A stretch of 64,000 nucleotides of DNA from UJ101 sp965262705 (GCA_965262705.1 OZ253556.1:62001-126000), one strand, 5' to 3'; positions 36,924 to 46,965 are shown, counted from the stretch's first letter. Notes: generated by a model from the letters alone, not told the origin. A program made the numbers and translations.

Positions 36924-39900
36924 ATGAAAAAAAGTATGATTGATTACACCGCAATCCTGCCTCGTCTGATTAAAATAAAGGGAGGAGCAAGTTGTTTATT
37001 ATTAAGCGGCTTCCTTCTATTGATGTTTACGGCGCTTCAGGCACAGGAAATAGTAAAAGGCGTGGTTCGAGATGATATGGGCGATCCATTGCCGGGCGTA
37101 TATATCGAAAGCGAAAGCGGACAAAGTGCAGAAACCGATCCAGAAGGGAAATATAAGATTTCAGCGAACAAAGGCGAGAGCCTTACGTTTAGTTTTATAG
37201 GAAAAGAAGAAATAACAAAGAAAGTTAGTGGAACTACGCTAAATGTAACGTTGAGGCAAAGCGTTGAACAAATTGGCGAAGTTATTGTTACGGGGATTGG
37301 AGGGAAAAGACAGTCCCGTGCATTGGGGTATTCAGCAACCAAAATTACTTCAGATGAATTAACAGAAATTCCCCAGTCTAATCCATTAGAAACTTTATCG
37401 GGTAAAATAGCCGGGGTAGATATCTCTTCCCCTGCACAGCCCGGGGCTTCTACAAAAATTATTTTTCGAGGATTGAGTTCAATTACGGGTTCTAACCAGC
37501 CGCTTTATGTCATAGATGGCTCTATTATCAATGATACGAGTAGTTCTGATACACTGACAGGGACAATGTTAAGCACATTAAATCCTTCAGGCAACCTTAC
37601 TTTTGACGCTGGCACCAGTATCAATGATTTAGACCCTAATTCCATTGAATCGGTTAATTTTCTAAAAGGGGCTGCTGCTACTGCATTATATGGTTCAAGA
37701 GGCGCGAATGGGGTGATTGTGATAGAAACAAAAAAAGGAAAAGGAAGATTAAAAGTAAATGTTTCTTCCTCGGTTGACTTTTCTGAAGTGGCAAGAGTTC
37801 CACATTTACAAACGGAATTCGGCCAAGGATGGAATGGGGAATCTTATTCCAATGTTGCGGGAGAAGGCTCGGAAGCCTCTTCTAATGAAAACGGTTCATG
37901 GGGGGCGAGGTTTGATGGCAAACCCCGTTTATGGGGTCGCGTGGTCGATCATTCGCAGCAACTTAAACCCTATGTGCCCTTAGCAGATCATGTTCGTGAT
38001 TTTTATGAAACGGGAGTGGCTTATACGAATTCAGTTATAATATCGGGGTCGGATGATAAGAGCGATGTATCGCTTTCTTTTAGTCAGGTCTCTTCTGACG
38101 GGGTTATCCCGACCGATGCAGATAAGTATATTAAAAGTACTTTTGGGGTAAATGCCGGATTAAATTATGATAGATTTCGAGCAAGAGTCTCTGGTAACTT
38201 TACGCATAAAAGTCAAAACGCCGTCCCCACAGGATCAGGTTCTGATTCGAGTTTTGGAAAATCGCTGCCGCAAGAATTAATTCAGATCCCTGTAGATATC
38301 AGTATTGTTGATATGAAGGATCAAAACAATATCTTTAATACACCCAGCTACTTTTTCTCTCCTTATGTCGCCAATCCCTATGTAACCCTTGATAGGAATA
38401 AGGTGCAGATAGCGAAAGACCGGCTTTTTGGAAATATTAATTTGCAATATGATCTGATGAAGAATCTAGTGGCTAGTTTTCAAGTGGGAACGGATATTGA
38501 AAATGAGCGTGTAAAGCGTTTCGGAGAGAGAGTAGATTATGATGAGGGGTCTCCACAGGAATTAGGAGGAGTCAATCCGGTACTAGGAGGGGTACAAGAG
38601 TATAAACGAACGGCAAGACAATATGATACCTATTTTAATTTGAACTATTATACCGATTTTGCAAACGATTTTACGTTAAATGCACTCGCGGGGGTTACTT
38701 ACAACGAACGAAATGGAGACCTATTGTCAGTACGTGTAACCAATTTGATTATACCGGGGTATTTTGAACTAGGAAACTCCCCTGAAATTCCAGAGCCCTT
38801 TCAACAGGATTATAAGGATCGTTTATATGGACTCTATGGGCAGGCAGAATTGGGGTATAAAAATCGATATTTTTTGACCTTATCTGCACGGAATGACTGG
38901 AATTCTACTCTTCCGCCAGCGAATAATTCTTATTTTTATCCCTCTGCAGCCCTTTCTGCCATCGTTTTTGATACGCCGCAATCGTTTTTGAAATTAAGAA
39001 CTGCCTACGCGAGAGTGGGCAATGGAACGAATCGCTACAGTATTTATTCGTCTGCTGAACAGGCCTTGCACGGAGCTTATTTCGGCACCATATCGTATCC
39101 TTTTGGGGGAACTACCGCGTATGAAATTTCTAGGCGAATGGAAAATACGGCGCTAAAACCGGAGCTAACCGATGAAATAGAAATGGGGTTCGAATCTCGC
39201 TTCCTTAAAAATCGCTTAGGCTTAGATGTTTCGCTCTATGATAGACAGACAAGTGATTTAATCGTTAACTTGCCCATTGATCCCTCTACAGGCTATACTC
39301 GAAAAACTGGTAATTTTTTAGACCTTCAGAATAGAGGGATCGAGCTAACGCTAACGGCAAAACCGATTAAAACAAACAATTTTCAATGGGATATGACCTA
39401 TACTTTTTCAAAGAATGAGAGCAAAGTAAAAAATGTAGCCAAATTGACTAATGGGCAAAAGAAGATATTAATTTATGATAGTTTTGGCATAAGTTTTTAT
39501 GCAGAGGAAGGGAAACCTTTAGGCGTGTTTTATGGACCAGGTCCTTTAGTCAATGATAAAGGACAATATGTGGTAAATCCCAGTACAGGATTTTACGAAG
39601 CAGATGATAATGAGCAGTATTTAGGGGATACTCAAAGAGATTTTATCATGGGATGGCAAAATTCTTTTACGTATAAAAATTTTAAGTTATCTATTGGAAT
39701 AGATTGGAAGCAAGGCGGAAAAATGTATTCTTATACCAAAAGATTAAGTCACTTTGTAGGGAATGGATTAGAGACGACCTATAATGATCGAAATCCTTTT
39801 ATTATACCTAATTCCGTAGTAGCGGTAAAAGATAAAAAAGGCAAAGTTATTCGCTATAATGAAAACACAAATCCAGTAAAGTATGATAAAATAAGTAGTT

Positions 39901-40202
39901 TTTATAATGCTTCTGAAAATCGCGCTATTGAGGGAACACATGTAATTGATAAGACTTTTGTCCGGCTTAGAATGTTATCATTAGGCTATAAAATTTCTAA
40001 TGCATTGCTAAAAAATACAGGTATTAGAGATTTTACGGTGTCTTTATACGGCAGGAATTTATTCTTATGGACCCCCGATGATAATCCTTATGTAGATCCT
40101 GAAACGACTTCCTATGGAAGAGGTATAAATAGTGAATTCGGTGAATTTGCTACCCACCCTTCTCAGCGTAGTTATGGAGTAAGTATTAAATTTTCATTTT
40201 AA
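36924..40202 (+). CDS. SusC/RagA-type TonB-linked outer-membrane transporter
   Basis: 1092 residues. Signal region to about residue 41 (LLMFTALQAQ), a carboxypeptidase-regulatory-like domain (VKGVVRDDMGDPLPGVYIES), TonB-box-like GEVIVTGIGG, plug with AAATALYGSRGANGVIVIET, and a barrel ending in the terminal Phe motif (YGVSIKFSF). Takes up oligosaccharide or peptide ligands with its SusD partner 14 bp downstream. No glycoside hydrolase or regulator is in the window, so the ligand is unknown. Confidence 0.95.
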   Translation: MKKSMIDYTAILPRLIKIKGGASCLLLSGFLLLMFTALQAQEIVKGVVRDDMGDPLPGVYIESESGQSAETDPEGKYKISANKGESLTFSFIGKEEITKKVSGTTLNVTLRQSVEQIGEVIVTGIGGKRQSRALGYSATKITSDELTEIPQSNPLETLSGKIAGVDISSPAQPGASTKIIFRGLSSITGSNQPLYVIDGSIINDTSSSDTLTGTMLSTLNPSGNLTFDAGTSINDLDPNSIESVNFLKGAAATALYGSRGANGVIVIETKKGKGRLKVNVSSSVDFSEVARVPHLQTEFGQGWNGESYSNVAGEGSEASSNENGSWGARFDGKPRLWGRVVDHSQQLKPYVPLADHVRDFYETGVAYTNSVIISGSDDKSDVSLSFSQVSSDGVIPTDADKYIKSTFGVNAGLNYDRFRARVSGNFTHKSQNAVPTGSGSDSSFGKSLPQELIQIPVDISIVDMKDQNNIFNTPSYFFSPYVANPYVTLDRNKVQIAKDRLFGNINLQYDLMKNLVASFQVGTDIENERVKRFGERVDYDEGSPQELGGVNPVLGGVQEYKRTARQYDTYFNLNYYTDFANDFTLNALAGVTYNERNGDLLSVRVTNLIIPGYFELGNSPEIPEPFQQDYKDRLYGLYGQAELGYKNRYFLTLSARNDWNSTLPPANNSYFYPSAALSAIVFDTPQSFLKLRTAYARVGNGTNRYSIYSSAEQALHGAYFGTISYPFGGTTAYEISRRMENTALKPELTDEIEMGFESRFLKNRLGLDVSLYDRQTSDLIVNLPIDPSTGYTRKTGNFLDLQNRGIELTLTAKPIKTNNFQWDMTYTFSKNESKVKNVAKLTNGQKKILIYDSFGISFYAEEGKPLGVFYGPGPLVNDKGQYVVNPSTGFYEADDNEQYLGDTQRDFIMGWQNSFTYKNFKLSIGIDWKQGGKMYSYTKRLSHFVGNGLETTYNDRNPFIIPNSVVAVKDKKGKVIRYNENTNPVKYDKISSFYNASENRAIEGTHVIDKTFVRLRMLSLGYKISNALLKNTGIRDFTVSLYGRNLFLWTPDDNPYVDPETTSYGRGINSEFGEFATHPSQRSYGVSIKFSF

Positions 40203-40216
40203 AAAAAACAAAAGAT

Positions 40217-41719
40217 ATGCAAGTTAAAAAAGATATAAAAACGAATAATATATATAATAAAATAATTACTTTAACTATGGCAGGAATAGTGGGACTTACT
40301 TCTTGCGATAGTGCATTGGATATTAATAGAGATCCTGATTTGATAGCTCCCTCACAACTGCCGATTAATTCGGAAATGCCGGCGGGTATTTTAGGGACAG
40401 CGGCAGCCTCGGGCTCGTATTTTGCGATAGTCGGCGGTTTTTGGAGCCAGTATTGGACACAGAGTGCTATCGCGAATCAATACAAGATGTTGGATGATTA
40501 TACCTTAGAAAATAACCATCAAATAGTAGAGGATGGCTGGAGTCACTTATACGATGCCCTGCTTGATACTAGAGTCGTAAAAAAGAAAGCCAAGGATACG
40601 GAAAATTGGAATTACTATCTTATGGCAACGGTGATGGAAGTATATGCCTCCCAATTATTGGTGGATATGTATGGCACCATCCCCTACACAGAAGGCAATA
40701 ATAAAGAGATATTACAGCCCAAATTTAATTCAGCGCAAGAAGTATATGATTTGATGGCAGCTGATTTAAAGGAGGCGCTTTCAAAAGATCTGAAAACTTC
40801 CTCAAAAGAGATCGTACCGGGTGAAGATGATTTTGTTTTCAAAGGCGATATGGATCAATGGAGGGCGTTTGCCCATACCTTACTGCTCAGACTATATTTA
40901 AGGCAGACGGAGGTTCGACCGGAGGTAGCTGAAAAAGGGATAAAAGAACTGTTAGATTCAAAAACAGAATTTTTAACAAAAGATGCTGCCATCAAGCAGT
41001 TTGAGGACAAAGACAGCAAAAGCAATCCATTATATGAATCCGATCGGCGAAAGTTGAATGTAGCAACAAACTTGCGAGCAAGCAAAACCTTGGGCTCTTT
41101 TTTACAGGATAATAAAGATTCTCGGCTAGCTAAATTTTATAACGGCACTATTTTTCAGGATCAAGGCGATTATAAAAATAAAAAAGGGGCAGATGCTTCA
41201 GTGGTCATACTACATCCGGAAGATCCGGTGTATTTTATATCCAAAGCGGAAAGCTATTTTTTGCAAGCCGAAGCAGAGGTAAGATATAATGGAGGCGCAA
41301 ATGCCCAATCTTTATATGAAGAAGGGGTTAAAGCGGCTTTTCAACAATTCGATTTGGATGGAGGCACTTACTTATCAGGAGCATATAAATATCCTAATGG
41401 GAAAAAAGAAGAAAATATTAAGGTCATTATCACCCAAAAATGGATTTCTTTATTTCCAGGAAAAGGATATGAAGCCTTTATCGAACAAAACCGAACCGGG
41501 TACCCTGAAATTTCTAAGGTCCCTGCTTCCAGCGAAAATTATATTCCTGGACAATTTACATTATCAGTAATGTCATATGAAAAAGGAAAATTTCCTAAAG
41601 AGCATATAGAAGAAAAGTTTCCTAAAAGGCTTGAAATTCCTCAAGATGTAACCCAAAGAAATCCTAATGCGCCTACGGATACGAGTATATTAGACCCGGT
41701 ATGGTATGATGCTAATTAA
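40217..41719 (+). CDS. SusD/RagB-family nutrient-binding lipoprotein
   Basis: 500 residues, lipobox IVGLTSC, then DSALDINRDPDLIAPSQLPI. The helical TPR-like scaffold is visible in ETENWNYYLMATVMEVYASQ and KAESYFLQAEAEVRYNGG. It forms the lid of the SusC barrel. Closer to the SusD-like subgroup found with DUF5012 partners than to starch SusD. Confidence 0.93.
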   Translation: MQVKKDIKTNNIYNKIITLTMAGIVGLTSCDSALDINRDPDLIAPSQLPINSEMPAGILGTAAASGSYFAIVGGFWSQYWTQSAIANQYKMLDDYTLENNHQIVEDGWSHLYDALLDTRVVKKKAKDTENWNYYLMATVMEVYASQLLVDMYGTIPYTEGNNKEILQPKFNSAQEVYDLMAADLKEALSKDLKTSSKEIVPGEDDFVFKGDMDQWRAFAHTLLLRLYLRQTEVRPEVAEKGIKELLDSKTEFLTKDAAIKQFEDKDSKSNPLYESDRRKLNVATNLRASKTLGSFLQDNKDSRLAKFYNGTIFQDQGDYKNKKGADASVVILHPEDPVYFISKAESYFLQAEAEVRYNGGANAQSLYEEGVKAAFQQFDLDGGTYLSGAYKYPNGKKEENIKVIITQKWISLFPGKGYEAFIEQNRTGYPEISKVPASSENYIPGQFTLSVMSYEKGKFPKEHIEEKFPKRLEIPQDVTQRNPNAPTDTSILDPVWYDAN

Positions 41720-41749
41720 TCACATTATTTATAAACTAAAAAAAGAAAA

Positions 41750-42487
41750 ATGAAAAAGATAAGTATTATTTTAATCGTTCTGATGATGGTTTATGCCTGC
41801 CAGGATGATACTTCAAATGTATCGAAAGTAACGCATTTTGCAGTGATAAAGTTGAAGGGGGAAAAGGAAATTCGTCTAGCACAAGGCGCGGCTTATACCG
41901 AGCAAGGGGCTTCTGCTATGGAAGGAAATAATGAAGTGGAGGTAAAAACAGCATATAGCAAAGGGGCGTATTTTAATTCGGAGGGCTTAGATACCTCAAC
42001 GGATAACCCCGATAAATATACCGTAACGTATTCAGCAACGAACCAAGACGGATTTGATGCACAAAATTTTCGTTCGGTGTGGGTGGCTAAAACAGGAGAC
42101 CTCAAAAATAGTATAGAAGGTCTTTATAGAGCGGATGTGCAGCGGGCACCTAAATTTGAAAAGACTGATCAATATAGTGATTTATCCTATATTATCATAA
42201 AGCGGGCAGGCGAAACGAATCAATACAAAATATCTGATGCACTCGGTGGATATTATGATATCGGAAGAGATCGTGGGTCAACCGCTGCAGCTCTTGGAGC
42301 AGTTATTACGGTAAATAACCTAGCTTCAAATGACGTGTCTATTTCTTCAAGTCAACCTTTATACAATTCTGCTATTAATATAACCGATTTTACCGTTGAT
42401 TCAGCAAATAAGAAGATTACTTTTACCGCCAATGCTACGTTTGGCAATGGAACATTTAAAATACAATTAACACAAATACAACTATAA
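41750..42487 (+). CDS. DUF5012/BT_2262-type lipoprotein
   Basis: 245 residues, lipobox VYACQDD. The first domain is an immunoglobulin-like fold of the DUF5011/5012 type (AVIKLKGEKEIRLAQGAAYT, EQGASAMEGN, TVTYSATNQDGFDAQNFRSV); the second is strand-rich. In comparable loci this is the surface ligand-binding partner of a SusCD pair. Gap to susD 30 bp. Confidence 0.78.
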   Translation: MKKISIILIVLMMVYACQDDTSNVSKVTHFAVIKLKGEKEIRLAQGAAYTEQGASAMEGNNEVEVKTAYSKGAYFNSEGLDTSTDNPDKYTVTYSATNQDGFDAQNFRSVWVAKTGDLKNSIEGLYRADVQRAPKFEKTDQYSDLSYIIIKRAGETNQYKISDALGGYYDIGRDRGSTAAALGAVITVNNLASNDVSISSSQPLYNSAINITDFTVDSANKKITFTANATFGNGTFKIQLTQIQL

Positions 42488-42506
42488 CTTTTTAATAATT
42501 AAGACA

Positions 42507-42995
42507 ATGAAACGCATAATAAAAGAAATATTTTCAATTACAATACTCGTATTATTGTTTACTTCTTGTGATGAAGGAGGAGATCCAGATCCTGGAGGAA
42601 CAATGGTTGAGAAATTAGCAGGCAATTGGTTTGTTCAATATAAGCAAGATGGAAAGGCAGTAAGCGATTATAGTCTTTTATCTACCTATAATACGGCAGC
42701 TAATAATGGTTTAATGTGGTTAGATGATCCTTCTCAAGAACTAAAAGTAAGAATAAAAACGGAAGTAAATGAACTATCTTTTTCAAGAAAAGACGTATTT
42801 AACCAAGTTAACGGTAAATATAATAGAATAACCATAACCGATGGGAAAGTTTTGGAAAAGCAGGCAACCACTACGGGAGGAAATGTTTCGGATAGTATTT
42901 ACTTTCAAATACAATTTTCAGATGACCCTGGAAATACTTATACCGTTGAGGGGTATCGAAGAACCGGTTTTGCACCCGATGAGCATGAGCATTAA
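42507..42995 (+). CDS. Lipid-binding putative hydrolase-type lipoprotein
   Basis: 162 residues, lipobox LLFTSCDEGG. Contains LAGNWFVQYK and ends VEGYRRTGFAPDEHEH, both typical of the family that closes SusC-SusD-DUF5012 operons. The His-rich last residues are family-like. Last gene of the operon; a terminator follows. Confidence 0.78.
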   Translation: MKRIIKEIFSITILVLLFTSCDEGGDPDPGGTMVEKLAGNWFVQYKQDGKAVSDYSLLSTYNTAANNGLMWLDDPSQELKVRIKTEVNELSFSRKDVFNQVNGKYNRITITDGKVLEKQATTTGGNVSDSIYFQIQFSDDPGNTYTVEGYRRTGFAPDEHEH

Positions 42996-43027
42996 TCATA
43001 ACAGCTGCCTGAATAAAGTTAAATGAA

Positions 43028-43056
43028 ATGGGGAAATTATAAATTTCCTCATTTTT
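43028..43056 (+). terminator. Rho-independent terminator of the SusCD operon
   Basis: Stem ATGGGGAAATT / AATTTCCTCAT (11 bp with one G-T pair), tight loop, followed by TTTTT. 33 bp after the last stop codon. Confidence 0.8.
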
Positions 43057-43083
43057 AATGCCAGAAGAATAGAAAAATAATGT

Positions 43084-43279
43084 GAGACCGTTGCAGAACA
43101 CCTAGAAAAGTATGAAAAAGAAAGCATTTAGCTTTAAACTGCTTCCTTCTCAAAAAAATTAAAATCCTTACAATCATTTAGGCTGCTTTAGCTTCGCTGA
43201 CTTGAAATTAATTTTTCTCGTGCGTTGCATTTTACCCGCTAAAATGCTTTTTGCAACTGTAAATTAGCGAAAGGGCTCG
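43084..43279 (+). mobile_element. GAGACC-family MITE-like repeat
   Basis: 196 bp, forward. GAGACCGTTGCAGAACACCT, AAAGCATTTAGCTTTAAACT, then a CTTTAGCTTCGCTGACTTGA module and a right end GCTTTTTGCAACTG followed by a decayed second end AAAGGGCTCG. Confidence 0.82.
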
Positions 43280-43588
43280 GTTTTTGTTAAAACTATTTCC
43301 ACCTGTTTTGAGGCTTTTTCCGCTTATGCGGTAAACATTTCCGTATATACTGATGTTTTTTCCGTGTGTGATAAAAATGCTTATACTTGTTTATACTATT
43401 ATTCCTCAGCATTAAAATATCTTTCCGCCTTAAATTCTTTTTTTTCGTTCTTATTTAAACTTATTTCCGCTTATGCTGATCTATCTTCCGTGCGTGCTAA
43501 AAGCATTTCTACTTGCATAGAATGTTATTCCGCTTTCTTAGGTAAAATTTCCGTGTGTGCGAGGAATAATTCCGCTGGTATAAAGTAA
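43268..43588 (+). repeat. Degenerate 21-bp (7-residue) tandem repeat in an open frame
   Basis: About 14 units of 21 bp starting near 43295, each opening with a TTTCCG-like core (ATT TCC GCT TAT GCT …). In the plus frame, open from 43268 to TAA at 43586-43588, they translate to heptads such as ISTCFEA, FSAYAVN, ISVYTDV, FSVCDKN, ISAYADL, ISTCIEC, ISVCARN; position 2 is Ser and position 1 hydrophobic. There is no ATG; the best starts are GTG codons in the repeat. It may be a repeat protein whose start was lost to the adjoining MITE, or a noncoding repeat. I know no family for it. Confidence 0.6.
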
Positions 43589-43599
43589 CCTGACAAGAG

Positions 43600-44289
43600 T
43601 TATTTTACTATTTTTTCAACGAGAAGGCATACACTTGTTCCTAATTGGTGGGAGAGTGCTTTATTATCAGTAGGGAGTTTTTTGGCTCTTTCTATGGCTG
43701 CTTTAATACCTGACTTAAACTTTTCAAACTTTAGGTTTTTCTTATTGTACCCGTTTAGTAATATTGATAACTTTTTTTCTATAAATCTTTTAGATGTTTT
43801 AGATTCATTTATCTTCTCGTTTTCTAATAGCTTCTTTTTATCGTATTCCTTAATATCCTTAATATCCTTTAGATGCAATAATAACCAAAACTCAAAGGTA
43901 GGATTAGATAAGGCAAGATTGTATCTATTTTTACAGCATTCTTCTATAATCTCGGTTAATTGTTCTTCACTAACACTCTGTTTATCTCTATCAACCACCA
44001 TCCATAATTCATTTGGGTCAATACCATACTCTTCCCAACGTTTTTTTCGTTCATTCAATAAATCTAAAACATGTTTTGGATGACTTTTGGTATCTGCTTC
44101 ATCTTTTTTTTCTAATCTTTCAACTTTAACAACGCTATTTGTATCTAATTTACTTATTTCATCAAAGTATTGTTCTTCCGTTTTACCTTCGCCAGCAATA
44201 GAAATGACATACACTTCCTTGGGTTCTTTACTTTCAGATTCAACTGCCCTTTTCCCAAAATCCGTATTAATTCTTAATCGCCCTGCCAT
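43600..44289 (-). CDS. rloB: RloB-family protein (TOPRIM-like), probable defence effector
   Basis: 229 residues. N-terminal basic segment, then SIAGEGKTEEQYFDEI with Glu34, and LWMVVDRDK with Asp100 and Asp102. These are the acidic E…DxD positions of a TOPRIM-type metal-binding nuclease fold. RloB-type proteins pair with AAA ATPases in AbiL (AbiLii) and RloAB systems. The ATG follows the ATPase stop codon by 2 bp, so the two are translationally coupled. Likely the toxic or nucleolytic effector released on phage sensing; this is inferred from the pair. Confidence 0.82.
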   Translation of the reverse strand: MAGRLRINTDFGKRAVESESKEPKEVYVISIAGEGKTEEQYFDEISKLDTNSVVKVERLEKKDEADTKSHPKHVLDLLNERKKRWEEYGIDPNELWMVVDRDKQSVSEEQLTEIIEECCKNRYNLALSNPTFEFWLLLHLKDIKDIKEYDKKKLLENEKINESKTSKRFIEKKLSILLNGYNKKNLKFEKFKSGIKAAIERAKKLPTDNKALSHQLGTSVCLLVEKIVK

Positions 44290-44291
44290 GC

Positions 44292-45626
44292 CTATAGATT
44301 TAAGTTCTTGAAACTTTTAAATATTGGTATCGCTCCGTATCTTCCGAGTAAATAATCTTTGCGGATTATTTTATCATTTCTAACTTTAAACTGATCAAGA
44401 GAGTAAAGCCTTGATTGATTGTTTTGTTTTTCTACAAACCATATTTCGTCCCGCCTGAGCAATTCAAGGTCAAGCAGTAAAGATTCATGCGTTGAAACAA
44501 TCAATTGGCTTTCATTCTTTTTTGTAAGGGAAAAGAATAACTCAAATATTTTATATGCCAATTGGGAGTGCAAACTCCTATCCAATTCATCAATGATAAC
44601 GACAGCATTTGAATTAAACATTGTATTCAACACAGGAATAAAGTCAAGCAATCTTTGCGTGCCATCAGATTCATCGGCAAGATCAAATAAAACTTTAGAT
44701 TGATCATTACCTAAGTGTTCAAAGACTATTTTTTTAACATTATACTCATGGTTTTCTGTTTTCTCTAATGAGTAAGTATTATCATTGACGTTGAATAATA
44801 TTATCGTCTCTTTATCAATATTTTTTAAACTTTCTTTTACTTCCTTTGGTAAATTAAGATTTTCCAAATCAATTTCTTCAAATGCTATTTTATCAATGCC
44901 TGTTTGGAATGGTCTAAGAAAATTACTAAAGACTTTCTTCATTTTATTATTATCTCCTATGAGGTGGATTCCAGCACATTTTGAATGGGGAAATAATACG
45001 GTCAGTTTATTATTAAACCAATTATAAACGTTTTTAAAGCCTTCCATTTCCTTAACCCCTCCGATGCTCTTTCGGTTTATCTCACTTAAAAATAATAAGC
45101 GGTCTGAGTCTTGAAAATCTTCACAATAAACCTCAAATCGTTTTTTGGTTTCTTTAGAGGGGTTAAATCCAATTTCAATGTCGTGTTTTCCTTTATCATT
45201 AATCACTCGTTCAAAGATTTTTTTATCTTTTTTATTTGAGCCCACCTCGTATAACCATTCCTCAACAATCTTGTTCTCATTTAAAACTGCTGCAAAACCA
45301 TAGGAATAGAATTTACCTTCGGCTTTTATCTCGTATTGAAAAATGGAGGGTAAACGGCGGTTTCCTTCTTTTAATCTAAAGTGTTTATTTATAGGGTTTA
45401 ATCTATCTATCCCTCTTAAAATTACTTTTCGTGAAAAATCAATCGCTTTGATAAGATTGGACTTGCCAGAGGCATTCGCCCCATATATTACACTTGATTT
45501 TAATATATTGATGCCTTCTTCTTGTTTATAATGAGAAGGCAACCTTCGTTCTTTGTTAGCAATCAATGAAAATTCTGATTCTTCATCAAAAGACAAAAAA
45601 TTCTTAACATTAAATCTAATAAGCAT
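44292..45626 (-). CDS. AAA15/ABC-like ATPase of an AbiL/RloAB-type defence pair
   Basis: 444 residues. Walker A GANASGKS at 49-56 in the AAA15 context (NFLSFDEESEFSL then IYGANASGKSNL), ABC-like signature ESDGTQRLL at 319-327, Walker B VVIIDELD at 342-349, switch His380 in STHES. It is an SMC/OLD-like ATPase lacking a long coiled coil. Together with RloB it matches AbiLi-AbiLii and is analogous to the PARIS pair (ATPase plus DUF4435). Role: sensing or holding the effector. Neighbours are repeats and accessory genes, consistent with horizontal gain. Confidence 0.82.
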   Translation of the reverse strand: MLIRFNVKNFLSFDEESEFSLIANKERRLPSHYKQEEGINILKSSVIYGANASGKSNLIKAIDFSRKVILRGIDRLNPINKHFRLKEGNRRLPSIFQYEIKAEGKFYSYGFAAVLNENKIVEEWLYEVGSNKKDKKIFERVINDKGKHDIEIGFNPSKETKKRFEVYCEDFQDSDRLLFLSEINRKSIGGVKEMEGFKNVYNWFNNKLTVLFPHSKCAGIHLIGDNNKMKKVFSNFLRPFQTGIDKIAFEEIDLENLNLPKEVKESLKNIDKETIILFNVNDNTYSLEKTENHEYNVKKIVFEHLGNDQSKVLFDLADESDGTQRLLDFIPVLNTMFNSNAVVIIDELDRSLHSQLAYKIFELFFSLTKKNESQLIVSTHESLLLDLELLRRDEIWFVEKQNNQSRLYSLDQFKVRNDKIIRKDYLLGRYGAIPIFKSFKNLNL

Positions 45627-45780
45627 AATTTTTTAATTTATTTTAACGCAAAGAAACGAAAAAATCTCATATCATTTTTTCTATTTGATTAATTTTATGG
45701 TTGTTTTATAACGCGAACACAGTTTTTTATTTTTTATATAAAAACTTGCTCATAATTTATGGAAGTAAATTATTCTTATA

Positions 45781-46527
45781 TTACTCAGTGGTTTTTTTGT
45801 CTTTTTCGCTTTTTTCCTCATCTTTTTTCTTGACTTTTTTTTTGGCGTTCATATTGGCGATGACTTTATTAAAGGTGAACTGCTCTTTTTTTAGGGCGTC
45901 GTAGCGATAGAAATTGGAAGCGATTTTGCATATTCCTATTATTTCTTCGTAAATATTGTTAAATGCCTTTACGGCTTCTGCTGATATTATTTTAGTGGTT
46001 TCTTTAAGCGCTTCTTGGGTTACATTGGCTTCCTTGAGCTGGTCAGCATATCCAATAATTCGGTCGATTAACGCGGGGGCGGTCCCCTTTTCAACGATTT
46101 GTTTTTTCAGGTCTTCGGTCATTCCTTTTTTAAAGGCATACAGCAATTGAATTAGCGCTTCTTGGTCACTGTTTTGCGCCTTGCGAAGGGTGGTTTTATC
46201 GTATCCCAACTTTTTGGCTATTGCTTTTGCCTCTTTGGCAAAGTCAACTTTGAGCTGGGTTTTCATAAAGGATACCTCCCTTAATGCAGGCGTTTGAATA
46301 GCGGCAAGTTTGCCGGTAGCTTCTCTTAGTTCTTTCTTTTTATCTATCCCAAGGTGATGGTCTATCGCGTGATCGATTTTTGCTGCCAAAGCCGCGACAT
46401 AATCTTTAGTCCAGTTAGTTCTAACTAGGGATAAGTCGGTTAAGTTTTCTTTTAGATTTTGTGTAACGGTCTTTGCGGCTAACAGCATTTCTACGTCTTT
46501 TGATTTGTATGTTCTTGTGTTTTCCAC
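45781..46527 (-). CDS. Helical cytoplasmic protein of unknown function
   Basis: 248 residues, almost entirely helical, no signal peptide, Lys/Glu-rich tail (KKKVKKKDEEKSEKDKKTTE). No family recognised. Its layout resembles the protein at 56139-56798: a LGYD step (KKLGYDKTTL here, AELGYDPDTL there), a long middle helix set and a final 'AxNxYxxxxxIxKIA' helix. It may belong to the same Bacteroidota family. It follows the defence ATPase start by about 150 bp and is probably a separate unit. Confidence 0.6.
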   Translation of the reverse strand: MENTRTYKSKDVEMLLAAKTVTQNLKENLTDLSLVRTNWTKDYVAALAAKIDHAIDHHLGIDKKKELREATGKLAAIQTPALREVSFMKTQLKVDFAKEAKAIAKKLGYDKTTLRKAQNSDQEALIQLLYAFKKGMTEDLKKQIVEKGTAPALIDRIIGYADQLKEANVTQEALKETTKIISAEAVKAFNNIYEEIIGICKIASNFYRYDALKKEQFTFNKVIANMNAKKKVKKKDEEKSEKDKKTTE

Positions 46528-46721
46528 GATGATTAAAATTTAGATGATTATAAATAAAATTAAGTGAAATTAGTTGCGTAAAAATAGTGAATTTTGGCAT
46601 AAGTAAAAAAAATTATAGTCAATTTATTTGAATATTGTTTTTTGCGCTTTAATTATTTTTCAGTCGGGCATAAAGAGCGTAATTTCTTTCAATTTAGACA
46701 AAAGTTTTAGGGCTTAAATTT

Positions 46722-46883
46722 GAGACCGTTGCAGAACAAGAAAAGTATGAAAAAGAAAGCATTTAGCTTTAAACTGCTTCCTTCTCAAAAAAATTAAAAT
46801 CCTCCACACCCAAAGGTTGCTCCGGTATTTAATTTTCCTCGGGCATCGCATTTTTTTGTTAGCGTGCTTTTTGCAACGGTCTT
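46722..46883 (+). mobile_element. GAGACC-family MITE-like repeat with AATTT duplication
   Basis: 162 bp, forward; the left end is exact and the right end is mutated to GGTCTT. Flanked by AATTT at 46717-46721 and 46884-46888, a 5-bp target-site duplication. Confidence 0.88.
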
Positions 46884-46965
46884 AATTTGTAAAATTTTTG
46901 ATTAAGCCGTTTTACCTTTTTGAATTTTTGACTTCACAACTTCAAAAGTCAAGTTACTTTTTTCA

